From Streptomyces phaeolivaceus (GTDB lineage: Bacteria; Actinomycetota; Actinomycetes; Streptomycetales; Streptomycetaceae), in assembly GCF_009184865.1 (NCBI RefSeq), contig NZ_CP045096.1:9114001-9178000 (forward strand): DNA of 64,000 bases, read 5' to 3'. Made by a program: the position numbers and the translations under genes. The notes under the pieces were generated by a model. It had not been told where the DNA came from, did not search any database, and saw only the letters and a list, made by a program, of their open reading frames with translations. Shown here one piece after another: positions 8,374-16,880 of this stretch. Within the stretch, counting starts at the first letter, position 1. Each line of letters opens with the position of its first letter.

Positions 8374-9255
8374 GTGGCCCAGTTCTCGTACCTCGTCGGG
8401 TTCATCGGATCGGGCATCGGCCGCTCACTGGGCCTCGAACTGCACGAGCGGGAGGCGCAACGGCACGGCGGGCTGCGCTACCTCTGCCGACGAGTGAACG
8501 CCGACGCACCCGCCTTCCGCGGCCGGAGCACGGGTGAACTCCTGCGCACCTGCCGGAACTTCGGCTTCTCCGGCCTCGACATCGCCCATCCGTTCCGTAC
8601 TCGCGTCGTGCCCTTCGTCAACGAACTGTCCGAGACCGCGGCGCGCGTGGGATCCGTCGATTTCATCGTCTTCACTCCGGACGGTCGAGCGATCGGGCAC
8701 AACACGGACGTCGCCGGTTGTGTGGCCTCTTTCGTCAGAGGTCTGCCCGAAGTCCCGCTCGACCGTGTGGTGCAGATCGGAGCGGGCGCTGCCGGCATCG
8801 CCGCCGCGCACGCGCTGCGTGAGCGAGGAGTGCGGCACATCTCCGTCACGGATCCGACCCCCTCCCGCGCCGAAGCACTGGCCGAGCGGCTCAACCAGGG
8901 AACCGGCCCCGACTGGGCCGAGGCGTTCCCGGTCGACGCGCTGGCCTCGCGGCTGAAGCAGGCCGACGGTCTCGTCCACACCCTGACCCCGGGAAGCCGG
9001 GGATTCCGGGACACCGCGCTGTGCGAGAGCCTGCACCCAGGTCTATGGATCTTCGACGCCCATCAGCACCACGCGATCAGTACCCCGCTGCTGCGCGCGG
9101 GCAGCGAACTGGGTTGCCGCGTCCTGCACGGCGGCGGAGTGCTGGTGCACGAGACGGCCGCCGCCTTTCGGCTCGTCACGGGGCTGGCCCCGCACACTTC
9201 CCGTATGTTCGGCGACTTCGCGGACCTGACCGCCGGGCCCCTGGCACACACCTGA
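8374..9255 (+). CDS. Quinate/shikimate dehydrogenase-like protein with an altered catalytic residue
   Basis: A 293-aa AroE-superfamily oxidoreductase. It has an N-terminal substrate domain (YLVGFIGSGIGRSL, GLDIAHPFRTRV), the conserved GHNTDVAG with Asp112, a Rossmann loop QIGAGAAGIAAA, and the C-terminal helix ETAAAFRLVTGLAPHTSRM typical of actinobacterial quinate/shikimate dehydrogenases. The usual catalytic Lys of NxTHPxK is Arg75 here. I chose GTG 8374 because GGAG lies five bases upstream and homology starts here. An ATG at 8260 overlapping the livF stop would add 38 unrelated residues and place the palindrome inside the gene. It may act on quinate, shikimate or an analogue, or be a divergent non-AroE enzyme. 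Confidence 0.8.
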   Translation: MAQFSYLVGFIGSGIGRSLGLELHEREAQRHGGLRYLCRRVNADAPAFRGRSTGELLRTCRNFGFSGLDIAHPFRTRVVPFVNELSETAARVGSVDFIVFTPDGRAIGHNTDVAGCVASFVRGLPEVPLDRVVQIGAGAAGIAAAHALRERGVRHISVTDPTPSRAEALAERLNQGTGPDWAEAFPVDALASRLKQADGLVHTLTPGSRGFRDTALCESLHPGLWIFDAHQHHAISTPLLRAGSELGCRVLHGGGVLVHETAAAFRLVTGLAPHTSRMFGDFADLTAGPLAHT

Positions 9256-9626
9256 CAGCCCGCTGATCCACGCTCGGCCGGCGAGACGGTCCCGCGCCCT
9301 GATCCTGATCCTGATCCTGATCCCGGTCGACCGGGTGGCGCGGATTCACGCTCCCGATCCTGACCGCGGCCCACCGGGTGCCGCGGATTCACAGCGTCCT
9401 CTCGGCCGTTTCCCTGCCTGCTGACCTCGGCTTCCCAGGGTCCATGACGAAGATCGGCGACATCCCCCCTGCTCACCGGCAGCGGGTGGATCCATATCCG
9501 ACTCCCCGTCAGTTCCCTGCCTTCTCCCCGCGTATCCCCTGCGAAGCCGGTCAGAGTCGACCGCGTGCACGGCCGATGCGCCGGTGCGCACGGGACGCCC
9601 CACATCCCCCCACACCCGAGGAATCC
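9256..9626. other. Intergenic region with short tandem and 43-bp direct repeats
   Basis: No gene seen. Four perfect copies of CTGATC lie at 9299-9322. They run into an imperfect 43-bp direct repeat: units at 9317-9359 and 9360-9402 share CCACCGGGTG/GACCGGGTG and the block CGCGGATTCAC. The function is unknown. The segment lies between the dehydrogenase stop and the glycosyltransferase start, so a promoter for the downstream operon should lie in its right part. Confidence 0.5.
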
Positions 9627-10904
9627 ATGACGCACACGAGCAGTGGTCTGCACGCCCCTCGGCGCTTTCAGTCGCCGAGGGGCGCCGACACCTTTGGTAC
9701 GAACACGTCACACGCGCCGACCGTCGAGATCGTCATCCCCGTCTACAACGAGGAACGGGCCCTGCCCGGCTGCATCCGTACCCTGCACGCCCGTCTGTGT
9801 GACGAACTGCCCTACCCCTGGCGGATCACCGTGGCGGACAACGCCAGTGTCGACCGCACCCTGACTGTGGCCCGGGACCTCTGCGAGGAACTGCCCGGTG
9901 TCGGCATGGTCCACCTGGGACGCAAGGGGCGCGGTCTCGCCCTGCGTACCGTCTGGGGTTCGAGCGACGCCGACATCGTCGTCTACATGGACGTCGACCT
10001 GTCCACGGGCCTGGACGGACTGCTGCCGCTGATCGCCCCGCTGGCCAGCGGTCACTCCGATCTCGCCATCGGCAGCCGGCTGGCACCCGGCGCGCGCACG
10101 GTGCGCGGTCCTCGCCGTGAACTGATCTCACGCTGCTACAACGCGTTGATCAGAGTCACCCATGGTGCTCGCTTCAGCGACGCCCAGTGCGGGTTCAAGG
10201 CGGCCCGTACCGAGGTACTGCGCCCCCTGCTGGACCGGACCCGGGACGACGCCTGGTTCTTCGACACGGAGCTGCTGCTGCTCGCCGAGCACAACGGACT
10301 GCGTATCCACGAGGTCCCCGTCGACTGGGTGGAGGACGTCGACACCCGGGTTCACGTCGTCGGCACCGCCACCGACGATCTCAAGGGTCTGTGGCGCATG
10401 GCGCGCCTCAAGGCGTCAGGCGCCGCGCGAGTCCCGCTTCCGCGCCGCCCGCAACCCGCTGCCGAACATCCCGACGCGGTCCTCGCCTCGGACGCGGCCC
10501 GCTCCCAACTCGCCTGGCAGGTCGGCTGCTTCGTTGCCATCGGCATCGCGTCGACGGTCGGACAGGCCCTCCTGTACTGGCTGCTGCGCGGCTGGTGGCA
10601 GCCTGCCGTGGCCAACTTCGTCTCCCTGCTCGTGCTCACCCTCCTCAACACCGAGGCCAATCGAAGGCTCACCTTCCGCCACTCCGCGGACGGCATCGGT
10701 GCCGGGCGGGCGCACGCGGGCGCCGGAGCGCTGTTCGTCGTCGGCTACCTGGTCACCTCGGGCGCGGTGCTGCTCTTCCGCCACGCGGTACCGGACGCCT
10801 CGGCCGCGGCCGAGGCCCTCGTCCTCGCCGCCTCCTCGGTCCTGGTGACCGGCATCCGCTTCCTGGTGCTGCGGCTGGCCGTCTTCCGCCGCCGTACGCC
10901 CTGA
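9627..10904 (+). CDS. GT2 glycosyltransferase with C-terminal GtrA-like membrane domain
   Basis: A 425-aa protein. Residues about 30-270 form a dolichol-phosphate-mannose-synthase-type GT2 domain: VEIVIPVYNEERALPGCI, the DXD-type site VYMDVDLSTG and the acceptor loop DAQCGFKA. Residues about 290-420 hold four hydrophobic helices with QVGCFVAIG and NTEANRRLTFR, as in GtrA/DPMS-like proteins. It probably charges polyprenyl phosphate with a sugar for the GT39 enzyme downstream. ATG 9627 has GAGGA five bases upstream. Confidence 0.88.
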   Translation: MTHTSSGLHAPRRFQSPRGADTFGTNTSHAPTVEIVIPVYNEERALPGCIRTLHARLCDELPYPWRITVADNASVDRTLTVARDLCEELPGVGMVHLGRKGRGLALRTVWGSSDADIVVYMDVDLSTGLDGLLPLIAPLASGHSDLAIGSRLAPGARTVRGPRRELISRCYNALIRVTHGARFSDAQCGFKAARTEVLRPLLDRTRDDAWFFDTELLLLAEHNGLRIHEVPVDWVEDVDTRVHVVGTATDDLKGLWRMARLKASGAARVPLPRRPQPAAEHPDAVLASDAARSQLAWQVGCFVAIGIASTVGQALLYWLLRGWWQPAVANFVSLLVLTLLNTEANRRLTFRHSADGIGAGRAHAGAGALFVVGYLVTSGAVLLFRHAVPDASAAAEALVLAASSVLVTGIRFLVLRLAVFRRRTP

Positions 10905-10937
10905 TCCCCTCACGACTCCCCTGAGAGCGAATCCATC

Positions 10938-13226
10938 ATGACGCACACCGCCGAGGCGCCACCCAGTACGGTCACGCTTCTGCCCGGAACACGGCGCGCC
11001 CTGCCCAGCTGGGCGGCCCCGGCCGCCCTGGGAGCGATCCTTCTCCTCTCCGCCCTGCTGTACGGCTGGGCCCTCGGCTCGCTCGGCTGGGGCAACTCCT
11101 ACTACTCGGCCGCCGTGAAGTCGATGGGCCGGAACTGGACGAACTTCCTCTTCGGTTCCTTCGACCCGGCCGGAGTCGTCACGGTCGACAAACCGCCGGC
11201 CGCGCTGTGGCCGCAGGTCGTCAGCAGCAAGATCTTCGGCATGCACGGGTGGGCGCTGATCCTGCCGCAGGTGGTGGAGGGCGTCGCCGCCGTCCTCGTG
11301 CTGCACCGCACGGTCCGCCGCTGGGCGGGCGAGGGCGCGGCGCTGCTCGCGGCCCTGGTGATGACGCTGACCCCGATCACCGTGGCGATCAACCGGGACA
11401 ACAACCCCGACACGCTGCTGGTGCTGTTCCTGGTCGCCGCCGCCTACGCGCTGACCCGGGCCCTGCAAGCCGGCTCGGATCGGCACGCCACGTGGTGGCT
11501 GTGCGCCAGCGGATTCCTGATCGGCTGCGGATTCCTCACGAAGATGATGGCGGCCTGGATGGTGCTTCCCGCCCTTGCCGCGGCCTGGCTGGTCGGTGCG
11601 AGCGGCACCTGGCTGGTGCGCGGGGGACGGCTCCTGATCGCCGGAGCGGTGTGCGCCGTCTCGTCACTGTGGTGGGTGGCGGTGGTCGCCTGGTGGCCCG
11701 GGGAGCGTCCGTACATCGGTGGCAGCACCGACGGCGGTGCCTGGGACCTGGTGACCGGCTACAACGGATTCGGCCGGATCTTCGGCGAGAGCGCGGGCCC
11801 TGGCGGCGGCGGCCTGGGCGCCCTCGGCGGTGGATTCGGCGGCGAGGCCGGACTGCTGCGGCTCTTCAACGACCAGGTGGGCGGGCAGATCAGCTGGCTG
11901 CTGCCGGCGAGTGCCGTGGCACTGGCCCTCGCGGTCGCCGGGGCGGTTCTGCGCCGGCGGGGGAGCGGCTCGGCGGGGGAGGCCCTGGCGGGCTCCGGGT
12001 GGGTGCTGTGGGGGACCTGGCTGGTGGTGTGCGGGTTGGTGTTCTCCACCCAGGAGGGGATCTTCCACCCGTACTACACGACCCAACTCGCCCCCGCCGT
12101 AGCCGCGTTGACCGCCGGTCTCGTGACGGCACTGGTCCGCGCGCACCGGGCCGGGGCGCGCTGGGCGCTGCCCCTCGGTGCCGGGACCGTGCTGGTCACC
12201 GTGGTCTGGGCGGCCGTGGTGATCCGCCGGGTGCCGTCCTGGCACGGGTGGCTGGCCTGGGTCGTGCTGGTGGTGGGTCTGGTCGCCGTCGGACTGCTGG
12301 TCGCCGCGTCGCGGACGGTGCGGCTGGCTCCGGTCGCGCTGGGCGGCGCGCTGCTGGCGGCCCTGTTCGCGCCGGCCGCGTGGGCGGTGAGCGTGCCGGG
12401 CGGCTCGGGCTCGGCGATGGGCGGCAGCAACCCGACAGCCGGCCCGGCGACGATGCCCTTCGCGGCGGGGAGCCTGCCCGGCGCCGGTGGTGGCACCTTC
12501 GACCTTCCGCGGGGATTCGGCACCGGAGGCTCGGGCGCGCCCGGCGGATCCTCGGACGAGCTGCCCCAGGGGATGCCCTCGGAGATGCCTTCCGGGATGC
12601 CTTCCGGAATGCCCGGGTTCCCCGGCGCGGGTGGTGGCAACGGATCGGGCTCTGGCGGTGGCAACGGATCGGGCTCGGGCTCGGGCTCCAGCGGATCGCT
12701 TCCCTCGTTCCCCGGCTTCGGCGGCGGCAGCGGCTCAGGAGGAGCGCGCGGCGGCTTCGGCGGTCCGGGCGACGACACCGAGCTCAGCTCCGACCAGCGC
12801 AAGATCCTCACCTACGTGACCGAGCACTCCGGCGACGCCCGCATCACCCTCGCGGTCGAGGGCGGATCCCAGGGCGCGGCCGGGTTCATCCTCAACAGCG
12901 ACGAGACGGTCATCGGCATGGGCGGCTTCGCGGGCTCGGACGACGCGCCCTCGGTCGCTCAGCTGCGGAAGTGGACCACGAGCGGCGAACTGCGCTACAT
13001 CCTCGGTTCCGACTCCTCGGGCGGCATGGCCGCCATGCTGGGCGGAGAGAACGGCGCGGCCTCCCAGCGGTCGACGTGGATCAAGGACCACTGCGCCAAG
13101 GTGTCCCCCAAGGCGTACGGCGGCAGTAGCAGCAGTGGCTCAGGCGACGGCTCGGCCGCGGGCGGCATGATGGGTCGTACCGGTACCACCTTGTACGACT
13201 GCGCCGCCGACAGCTCGGCCAAGTAG
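10938..13226 (+). CDS. GT39/ArnT-like membrane glycosyltransferase with Gly/Ser-rich insert
   Basis: A 762-aa polytopic protein. The N-terminal half resembles PMT/ArnT enzymes that take sugars from polyprenyl phosphate on the outer face of the membrane. It has about ten hydrophobic helices, the loop GWGNSYYSAAVKSM, VTVDKPPAALWPQ and NRDNNPDTLL. Residues about 470-615 are low-complexity Gly/Ser/Pro/Met (repeats such as GMPS and GSGSG), followed by a folded extracytoplasmic domain of about 140 residues (DQRKILTYVTEHSGDARI). The acceptor is unknown. It sits 33 bases behind the GT2-GtrA gene, so the two probably work as a donor-synthase/transferase pair. Confidence 0.85.
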   Translation: MTHTAEAPPSTVTLLPGTRRALPSWAAPAALGAILLLSALLYGWALGSLGWGNSYYSAAVKSMGRNWTNFLFGSFDPAGVVTVDKPPAALWPQVVSSKIFGMHGWALILPQVVEGVAAVLVLHRTVRRWAGEGAALLAALVMTLTPITVAINRDNNPDTLLVLFLVAAAYALTRALQAGSDRHATWWLCASGFLIGCGFLTKMMAAWMVLPALAAAWLVGASGTWLVRGGRLLIAGAVCAVSSLWWVAVVAWWPGERPYIGGSTDGGAWDLVTGYNGFGRIFGESAGPGGGGLGALGGGFGGEAGLLRLFNDQVGGQISWLLPASAVALALAVAGAVLRRRGSGSAGEALAGSGWVLWGTWLVVCGLVFSTQEGIFHPYYTTQLAPAVAALTAGLVTALVRAHRAGARWALPLGAGTVLVTVVWAAVVIRRVPSWHGWLAWVVLVVGLVAVGLLVAASRTVRLAPVALGGALLAALFAPAAWAVSVPGGSGSAMGGSNPTAGPATMPFAAGSLPGAGGGTFDLPRGFGTGGSGAPGGSSDELPQGMPSEMPSGMPSGMPGFPGAGGGNGSGSGGGNGSGSGSGSSGSLPSFPGFGGGSGSGGARGGFGGPGDDTELSSDQRKILTYVTEHSGDARITLAVEGGSQGAAGFILNSDETVIGMGGFAGSDDAPSVAQLRKWTTSGELRYILGSDSSGGMAAMLGGENGAASQRSTWIKDHCAKVSPKAYGGSSSSGSGDGSAAGGMMGRTGTTLYDCAADSSAK

Positions 13227-13256
13227 CGGAAGCGGCAGAACGGACGACACCGCACC

Positions 13257-13997
13257 ATGCCCGAACCGCCCGCTGTCCCGGCCCGGCACCGCCTCCTCGT
13301 GGTGGAGGACGACCCCGGAATCCGCCTGTTGCTGGAGTCGGCGCTGCGGCTGTCCGGATACGAGGTCGCCGGCGCGGCCACCGGACTGGACGCCCTGCGG
13401 GACGTGGAGGGCTTCCGCCCCGACCTCGTCCTGCTGGACGTCATGCTGCCCGACCTCGACGGACTGGCGGTCACCCGGAGTCTGCGGGCGGCGGGAGTGC
13501 GGACACCGGTGCTGTTCCTCACGGCCCGCGATGCGGTCGTCGACCGCATCGCGGGCCTGACCGCGGGCGGCGACGACTACGTGACCAAGCCGTTCAGCAT
13601 CGAGGAGGTGCTGCTGCGCATTCGCGCCATCCTGCGCCGTACCGACCTTGACCACCTCGCCGAGGCCGAGGGCGCCGACAGCGGGATCCTGCGCTTCGCC
13701 GACCTGGAGCTGGACGAGAACGCCCATGAAGTGCACCGGGCGGGCGAGTACATTCCGCTGTCCCCGACCGAGTTCAACCTGCTCACCTATCTGATGGAGA
13801 ACGCGGGCCGGGTGCTGAGCAAGGCCAAGATCCTCAACCACGTGTGGGGCTACGACTTCGCGGGTGACGGCCGCATCGTGGAGACGTACGTCAAATACCT
13901 GCGACGCAAGATCGACCGCATCGACCCGCCCCTGCTGCACACCGTCCGTGGCGTGGGCTACTGCCTGCGCCTGCCCCGGCAGGGGACGGACCGGTGA
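13257..13997 (+). CDS. OmpR/PhoB-family response regulator
   Basis: A 246-aa two-domain regulator. The receiver domain has the acidic pair EDDPGIR, the phosphoacceptor Asp in LLDVMLPDLDG and the Lys in VTKPFS. The C-terminal winged helix ends in VRGVGYCLR, typical of OmpR/PhoB. Its stop overlaps the kinase GTG (GTGA at 13994). It lies 30 bases behind the GT39 gene on the same strand, so it may control the envelope glycosylation genes or simply share their transcript. Confidence 0.93.
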   Translation: MPEPPAVPARHRLLVVEDDPGIRLLLESALRLSGYEVAGAATGLDALRDVEGFRPDLVLLDVMLPDLDGLAVTRSLRAAGVRTPVLFLTARDAVVDRIAGLTAGGDDYVTKPFSIEEVLLRIRAILRRTDLDHLAEAEGADSGILRFADLELDENAHEVHRAGEYIPLSPTEFNLLTYLMENAGRVLSKAKILNHVWGYDFAGDGRIVETYVKYLRRKIDRIDPPLLHTVRGVGYCLRLPRQGTDR

Positions 13998-15499
13998 TCC
14001 GCCGCCGTCCCCGGTCGCTGCGTGGCCGACTGGTGTGGGGGACCACCCTGCTGGCCACCGCCGCGGTTCTCACCGCGCAGACCATCGGGGTTCTGGTTCT
14101 GCACTCCTGGCTGCTGAACCGGGTGGACCAGCAGCTGACGGAGTTCATGCTCCCGGATCGCGCCTTCGCGGAAGGCGCGGGTCTGCCACCCACCGGACCC
14201 CGCCCGGACGACATGACGCTGCCCTCGGACTTCCGGGTCACCCTCTACGACTCCTCGCGCGCAGAGCAGGGAACCATCGGGGGCGGGGAGAAGCCGGGGC
14301 CCGAGCTTCCCCGGTCCATCGACGACCCTCACTGGGCCAAGGGCCGTCCCGTCTCGGTCCCGGCCGAGGCCGGCGACGGCCGCTGGCGCGTGCTGTGGAA
14401 GGACGGAAAGTCCGAGGGCACCACGTTCGTGGTCGCCCTGCCCCTCGACACGGTGGAGGGCGCCATGTCGAAGCTGCTGGCTCTCAACGCGGCCGTCCTC
14501 GCCGTGGCCGTGGTCGGGCTGATCGCCGTCGGCCGGTGGGTGGTCCGCCTCGGTCTCCTTCCCCTGACCCGGATGGAGCACACGGCTCAGGACATCACCG
14601 CGGGGGACCTCGGCACACGGTTGTCCGACACCGATCCGCACACCGAGACCGGCCGACTGGGCACCGTACTCAACAGCATGCTCGACCGCCTCCAACAAGC
14701 CTTGCGGCAAAGGGAGTTCTCGGAAGCCCGGCTGCGCCGCTTCGTCGCTGACGCCGGGCACGAGCTGCGTACGCCGCTCACCTCCGTCCAGGGCTTCGCC
14801 GAACTCGCCCTGCGTCATCCCGACCGCCCCGCCGCCGAGCGCCGGGAGGCCGACGAGCAGGTCGCGAGAAACGCCGAGCGTATGAATCTGCTCGTCAACG
14901 ACCTGCTTCTGCTCGCCAAGCTCGACCTGGAGCCCGAGAACCGGGTGGTCCCCGTCGACCTGCTGTCCCTCGCGGCCGACGCGGTGAGCGCCGCCGCCGT
15001 GCGCGAGGGGGGCGCGCACAGGGTGTCGCTCAACCCGCTCGACCGGACGGTCCCACACCCGGAGTTCGAGGTCGTGGAAGCGATGGGGGATCCCGACCGA
15101 CTGCTCCAAGTGGTCAGCAACCTCCTGTCCAACGCGCTCGTCCACACACCCTTGAGCACCCCGGTCGATGTCCGCGTGGGCACCGCGTCGGCGGGGGCGG
15201 CCACGGGTGGCACCGACCGCCCGGGACGCACCAGCGGCTCGCCTCCGCTGGCCGAGGGCACGCCGATCTGCGTGATCGAAGTCGCCGATCAGGGACCGGG
15301 TCTGCCACCGGAGGAGGCCGAGCGGGTCTTCGAACGCTTCTACCGTGTCGACCCGTCCCGCTCCCGTGACCAGGGCGGCAGCGGCCTCGGTCTCGCCATC
15401 GCCATGGCGATCGCCCAAGGCCAGGGAGGCCGGATCGAACTCGACACGCGGGTCGGCCGCGGATGCACCTTCCGCCTGGTTCTGCCTGCTCGTGGGTGA
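13994..15499 (+). CDS. Membrane sensor histidine kinase
   Basis: A 501-aa kinase. It has a transmembrane helix near residues 10-35, an extracytoplasmic sensor region to about 155, a second helix (KLLALNAAVLAVAVVGLIAV), a HAMP segment, the dimerisation/phosphoacceptor motif AGHELRTPLTSVQGF and an ATPase domain with NLLSNALVHTP, DQGPGLPPEEAE and GGSGLGLAI. It is translationally coupled to the response regulator at 13257, its obvious partner. The signal is unknown. Confidence 0.93.
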   Translation: MIRRRPRSLRGRLVWGTTLLATAAVLTAQTIGVLVLHSWLLNRVDQQLTEFMLPDRAFAEGAGLPPTGPRPDDMTLPSDFRVTLYDSSRAEQGTIGGGEKPGPELPRSIDDPHWAKGRPVSVPAEAGDGRWRVLWKDGKSEGTTFVVALPLDTVEGAMSKLLALNAAVLAVAVVGLIAVGRWVVRLGLLPLTRMEHTAQDITAGDLGTRLSDTDPHTETGRLGTVLNSMLDRLQQALRQREFSEARLRRFVADAGHELRTPLTSVQGFAELALRHPDRPAAERREADEQVARNAERMNLLVNDLLLLAKLDLEPENRVVPVDLLSLAADAVSAAAVREGGAHRVSLNPLDRTVPHPEFEVVEAMGDPDRLLQVVSNLLSNALVHTPLSTPVDVRVGTASAGAATGGTDRPGRTSGSPPLAEGTPICVIEVADQGPGLPPEEAERVFERFYRVDPSRSRDQGGSGLGLAIAMAIAQGQGGRIELDTRVGRGCTFRLVLPARG

Positions 15500-15564
15500 G
15501 TCGTGCCTTGCGGGGGTCGATCGCCGATGTCGTCGCGCGGCACCTCGGAGATCACTCCGAGCGC

Positions 15565-15612
15565 AGGGCGCGTCAAGGGCAGGGCGCGTCAAGGGCAGGG
15601 CGCGTCAAGGGC
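15565..15612. repeat. Three perfect tandem copies of a 16-bp unit
   Basis: The unit AGGGCGCGTCAAGGGC occurs three times without a mismatch. It lies 65 bases past the histidine kinase stop. Perfect identity suggests recent slippage expansion. No open frame uses it convincingly. Confidence 0.85.
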
Positions 15613-15848
15613 GCCGGGACCGGCGTCCTGCCGTGGACCGTGCCCTTGCCGGGGCGGAGGTGACGGACGCACCGCCCGTGGGCTGACGCGCGGCCACCGA
15701 CTGGGGCCGCCGTATCTGCTGGTGGCCCGGCCGCCACGACTTGGCGAGTCCTTCGGCCGGCTGTCCGCGTTCACGCACCGATCCACCGTGGCGGAGCCCG
15801 CGAGCCCGAGGCCGGGAAAGCCGAAGTCCCGCGATCGCCGGGAGGGGT

Positions 15849-15868
15849 GCGTAGAGGTGGATGTCACC
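15849..15868 (-). promoter_or_regulatory. Hairpin-like element, copy A (orphan)
   Basis: On the minus strand it reads GGTGACATCCACCTCTACGC. It is the most divergent of five related 20-mers in this window. No small secreted gene is recognisable downstream on the minus strand. See the other copies at 15981, 30214, 30833 and 34648. Confidence 0.45.
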
Positions 15869-15980
15869 ACTGGCCGCCGGTGACGTGAGCTGCCTCGCCG
15901 AAGGGTGCCCGGACGGTCCTTCGGCTCGACCGACTCGGTTCCGCCGGACTCCCGACGGCGTCCCGCTCGGTCTGTCGAGA

Positions 15981-16000
15981 GAGGACATTCGTCCCTACTC
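15981..16000 (+). promoter_or_regulatory. Hairpin-like element, copy B
   Basis: Reads GAGGACATTCGTCCCTACTC and lies 60 bases before the small secreted protein gene at 16061, in the same orientation. It keeps GAGGACAT and CCTAC, but the base pairing of the arms is imperfect here. Confidence 0.5.
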
Positions 16001-16060
16001 CCGAGGAGGTCGGGGCTGGGACAGTGGGCACATACCGTCAGGAACTTGAGATGAGGACAT

Positions 16061-16354
16061 ATGCGTGCTTCGACGTCGGTGAAGAAGAGGGTCGCCTCGG
16101 TGCTGGTCGCGGGTGGTCTCTCGCTGGGAGCCCTGGTGGGGACCGCGGGTGCCGCCCAGGCCGCGGTGTGCGCCGACACGCCGTGTTACTCGGTCACCGG
16201 TACCGGGAAGTCACTGCAGGCGGCACAGAACGATGCCATCAACAAGGCGAAATCCCGGTGCGGCAGCCGTACGGTGCTCGACCAGAACCAGAGCCTCGCG
16301 CAGCAGCGCAGCGACGGCACCGTGGTGTACACGATGTACTTCGCCTGCCGGTAG
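16061..16354 (+). CDS. Small secreted protein, two-to-four cysteines, unknown function
   Basis: A 97-aa protein with an N-terminal signal peptide (basic MRASTSVKKR, a hydrophobic stretch, and a cleavage site after AGAAQAA). The mature part is about 60 residues with four cysteines (CADTPC near the start, then SRCGSR and a terminal FACR), so one or two disulphides are likely. I do not recognise the family. ATG 16061 has GAGG five bases upstream. A strong terminator hairpin follows the stop by 12 bases, so it is a single-gene transcript. The hairpin-like element at 15981 precedes it. Confidence 0.75.
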   Translation: MRASTSVKKRVASVLVAGGLSLGALVGTAGAAQAAVCADTPCYSVTGTGKSLQAAQNDAINKAKSRCGSRTVLDQNQSLAQQRSDGTVVYTMYFACR

Positions 16355-16366
16355 GCGACGGATCTC

Positions 16367-16408
16367 GACGAGAGCGGGCGGGCCCACGAGGGCCCGCCCG
16401 CTCTCGTC
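16367..16408 (+). terminator. Perfect 19-bp stem-loop terminator
   Basis: Arms 16367-16385 and 16390-16408 are perfectly complementary (starting GACGAGAGCGGGCGGGCCC) around a 4-nt loop, ACGA. It lies just after the small secreted protein gene. It has no T tract, as is usual in Streptomyces. Confidence 0.9.
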
Positions 16409-16497
16409 CAGGCGGTGCGGGTGACCTCGGTGGCCCGCTTGCAGGCCGCCGGCCTGGACGGTTTCGGCGCCGCCGCGGCCAACCGAGGGCGAGTTTC

Positions 16498-16619
16498 GGG
16501 GCGCCGGTCGCCAACTGGGACATGTTCCGCGTGGCCGACGGCCGCATCGTCGAGCATGGGGCGTCATCGTCCCCGTGCCGGCCGAACTGCCGCACTCCAA
16601 CGGCCTGTTCCGAGGGTGA
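16498..16619 (+). pseudogene. Remnant of a SnoaL/NTF2-like protein gene
   Basis: One frame encodes NWDMFRVADGRIVEHG, typical of the last strand of SnoaL-like (NTF2 fold) proteins. After a frame change near 16558-16562, the next frame reads VIVPVPAELPHSNGLF and stops at 16617. Together these would be the C-terminus of one protein. No upstream part of the gene is recognisable, so this is a truncated and frameshifted relic. Confidence 0.55.
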
Positions 16620-16629
16620 GGCAAGCACG

Positions 16630-16760
16630 ATGAGCGACCTGACCTACGCGGGCAAGACCTTCCCCTTCAGTGCCGACAACGGTGCCGTCTTCCACGACAC
16701 CCATGCGTCCGACGGAACCACACCGCACTACGCGACCGTCGCCGGACCTACGAGTGCGCT
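16630..16760 (+). pseudogene. 5' fragment of a MoaF-like gene
   Basis: ATG 16630 opens MSDLTYAGKTFPFSADNG, then FHDTHASDGTTPHYATVAG, resembling the N-terminal repeat of MoaF-type proteins. The resemblance ends about 43 residues in, and the rest of the frame (to 16965, antisense to the next gene) does not look coding. It was probably co-transcribed with the SnoaL-like relic just upstream; both decayed. Confidence 0.45.
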
Positions 16761-16880
16761 CAGCCCCTGGCAGACGCGCCCTGGCCTCCTCGTCCCTGCG
16801 ACACCACCGTGCAGCGATGAGGCCCGAGGCCGGCGGCGGAGAGAAGGCCGACCCTCTCTCCGCGACCTGCCCGACCCGGG

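Larger units (their letters stand above)
15500..16060. other. Long intergenic region: tandem repeat, two divergent copies of a hairpin-like element, promoter
   Basis: No protein-coding gene is convincing here. It holds a 3 x 16-bp tandem repeat (15565-15612) and two divergently oriented copies of the GRGGACATYYGCCYCTAYGC element (15849-15868 minus, 15981-16000 plus). The right end is the leader of the small secreted protein gene at 16061. The minus-oriented copy has no recognisable gene after it. Confidence 0.5.

Noticed and set aside
9299..9402. Repeats considered as a CRISPR array
   Set aside because: Units are contiguous without unique spacers, and no cas genes are present.
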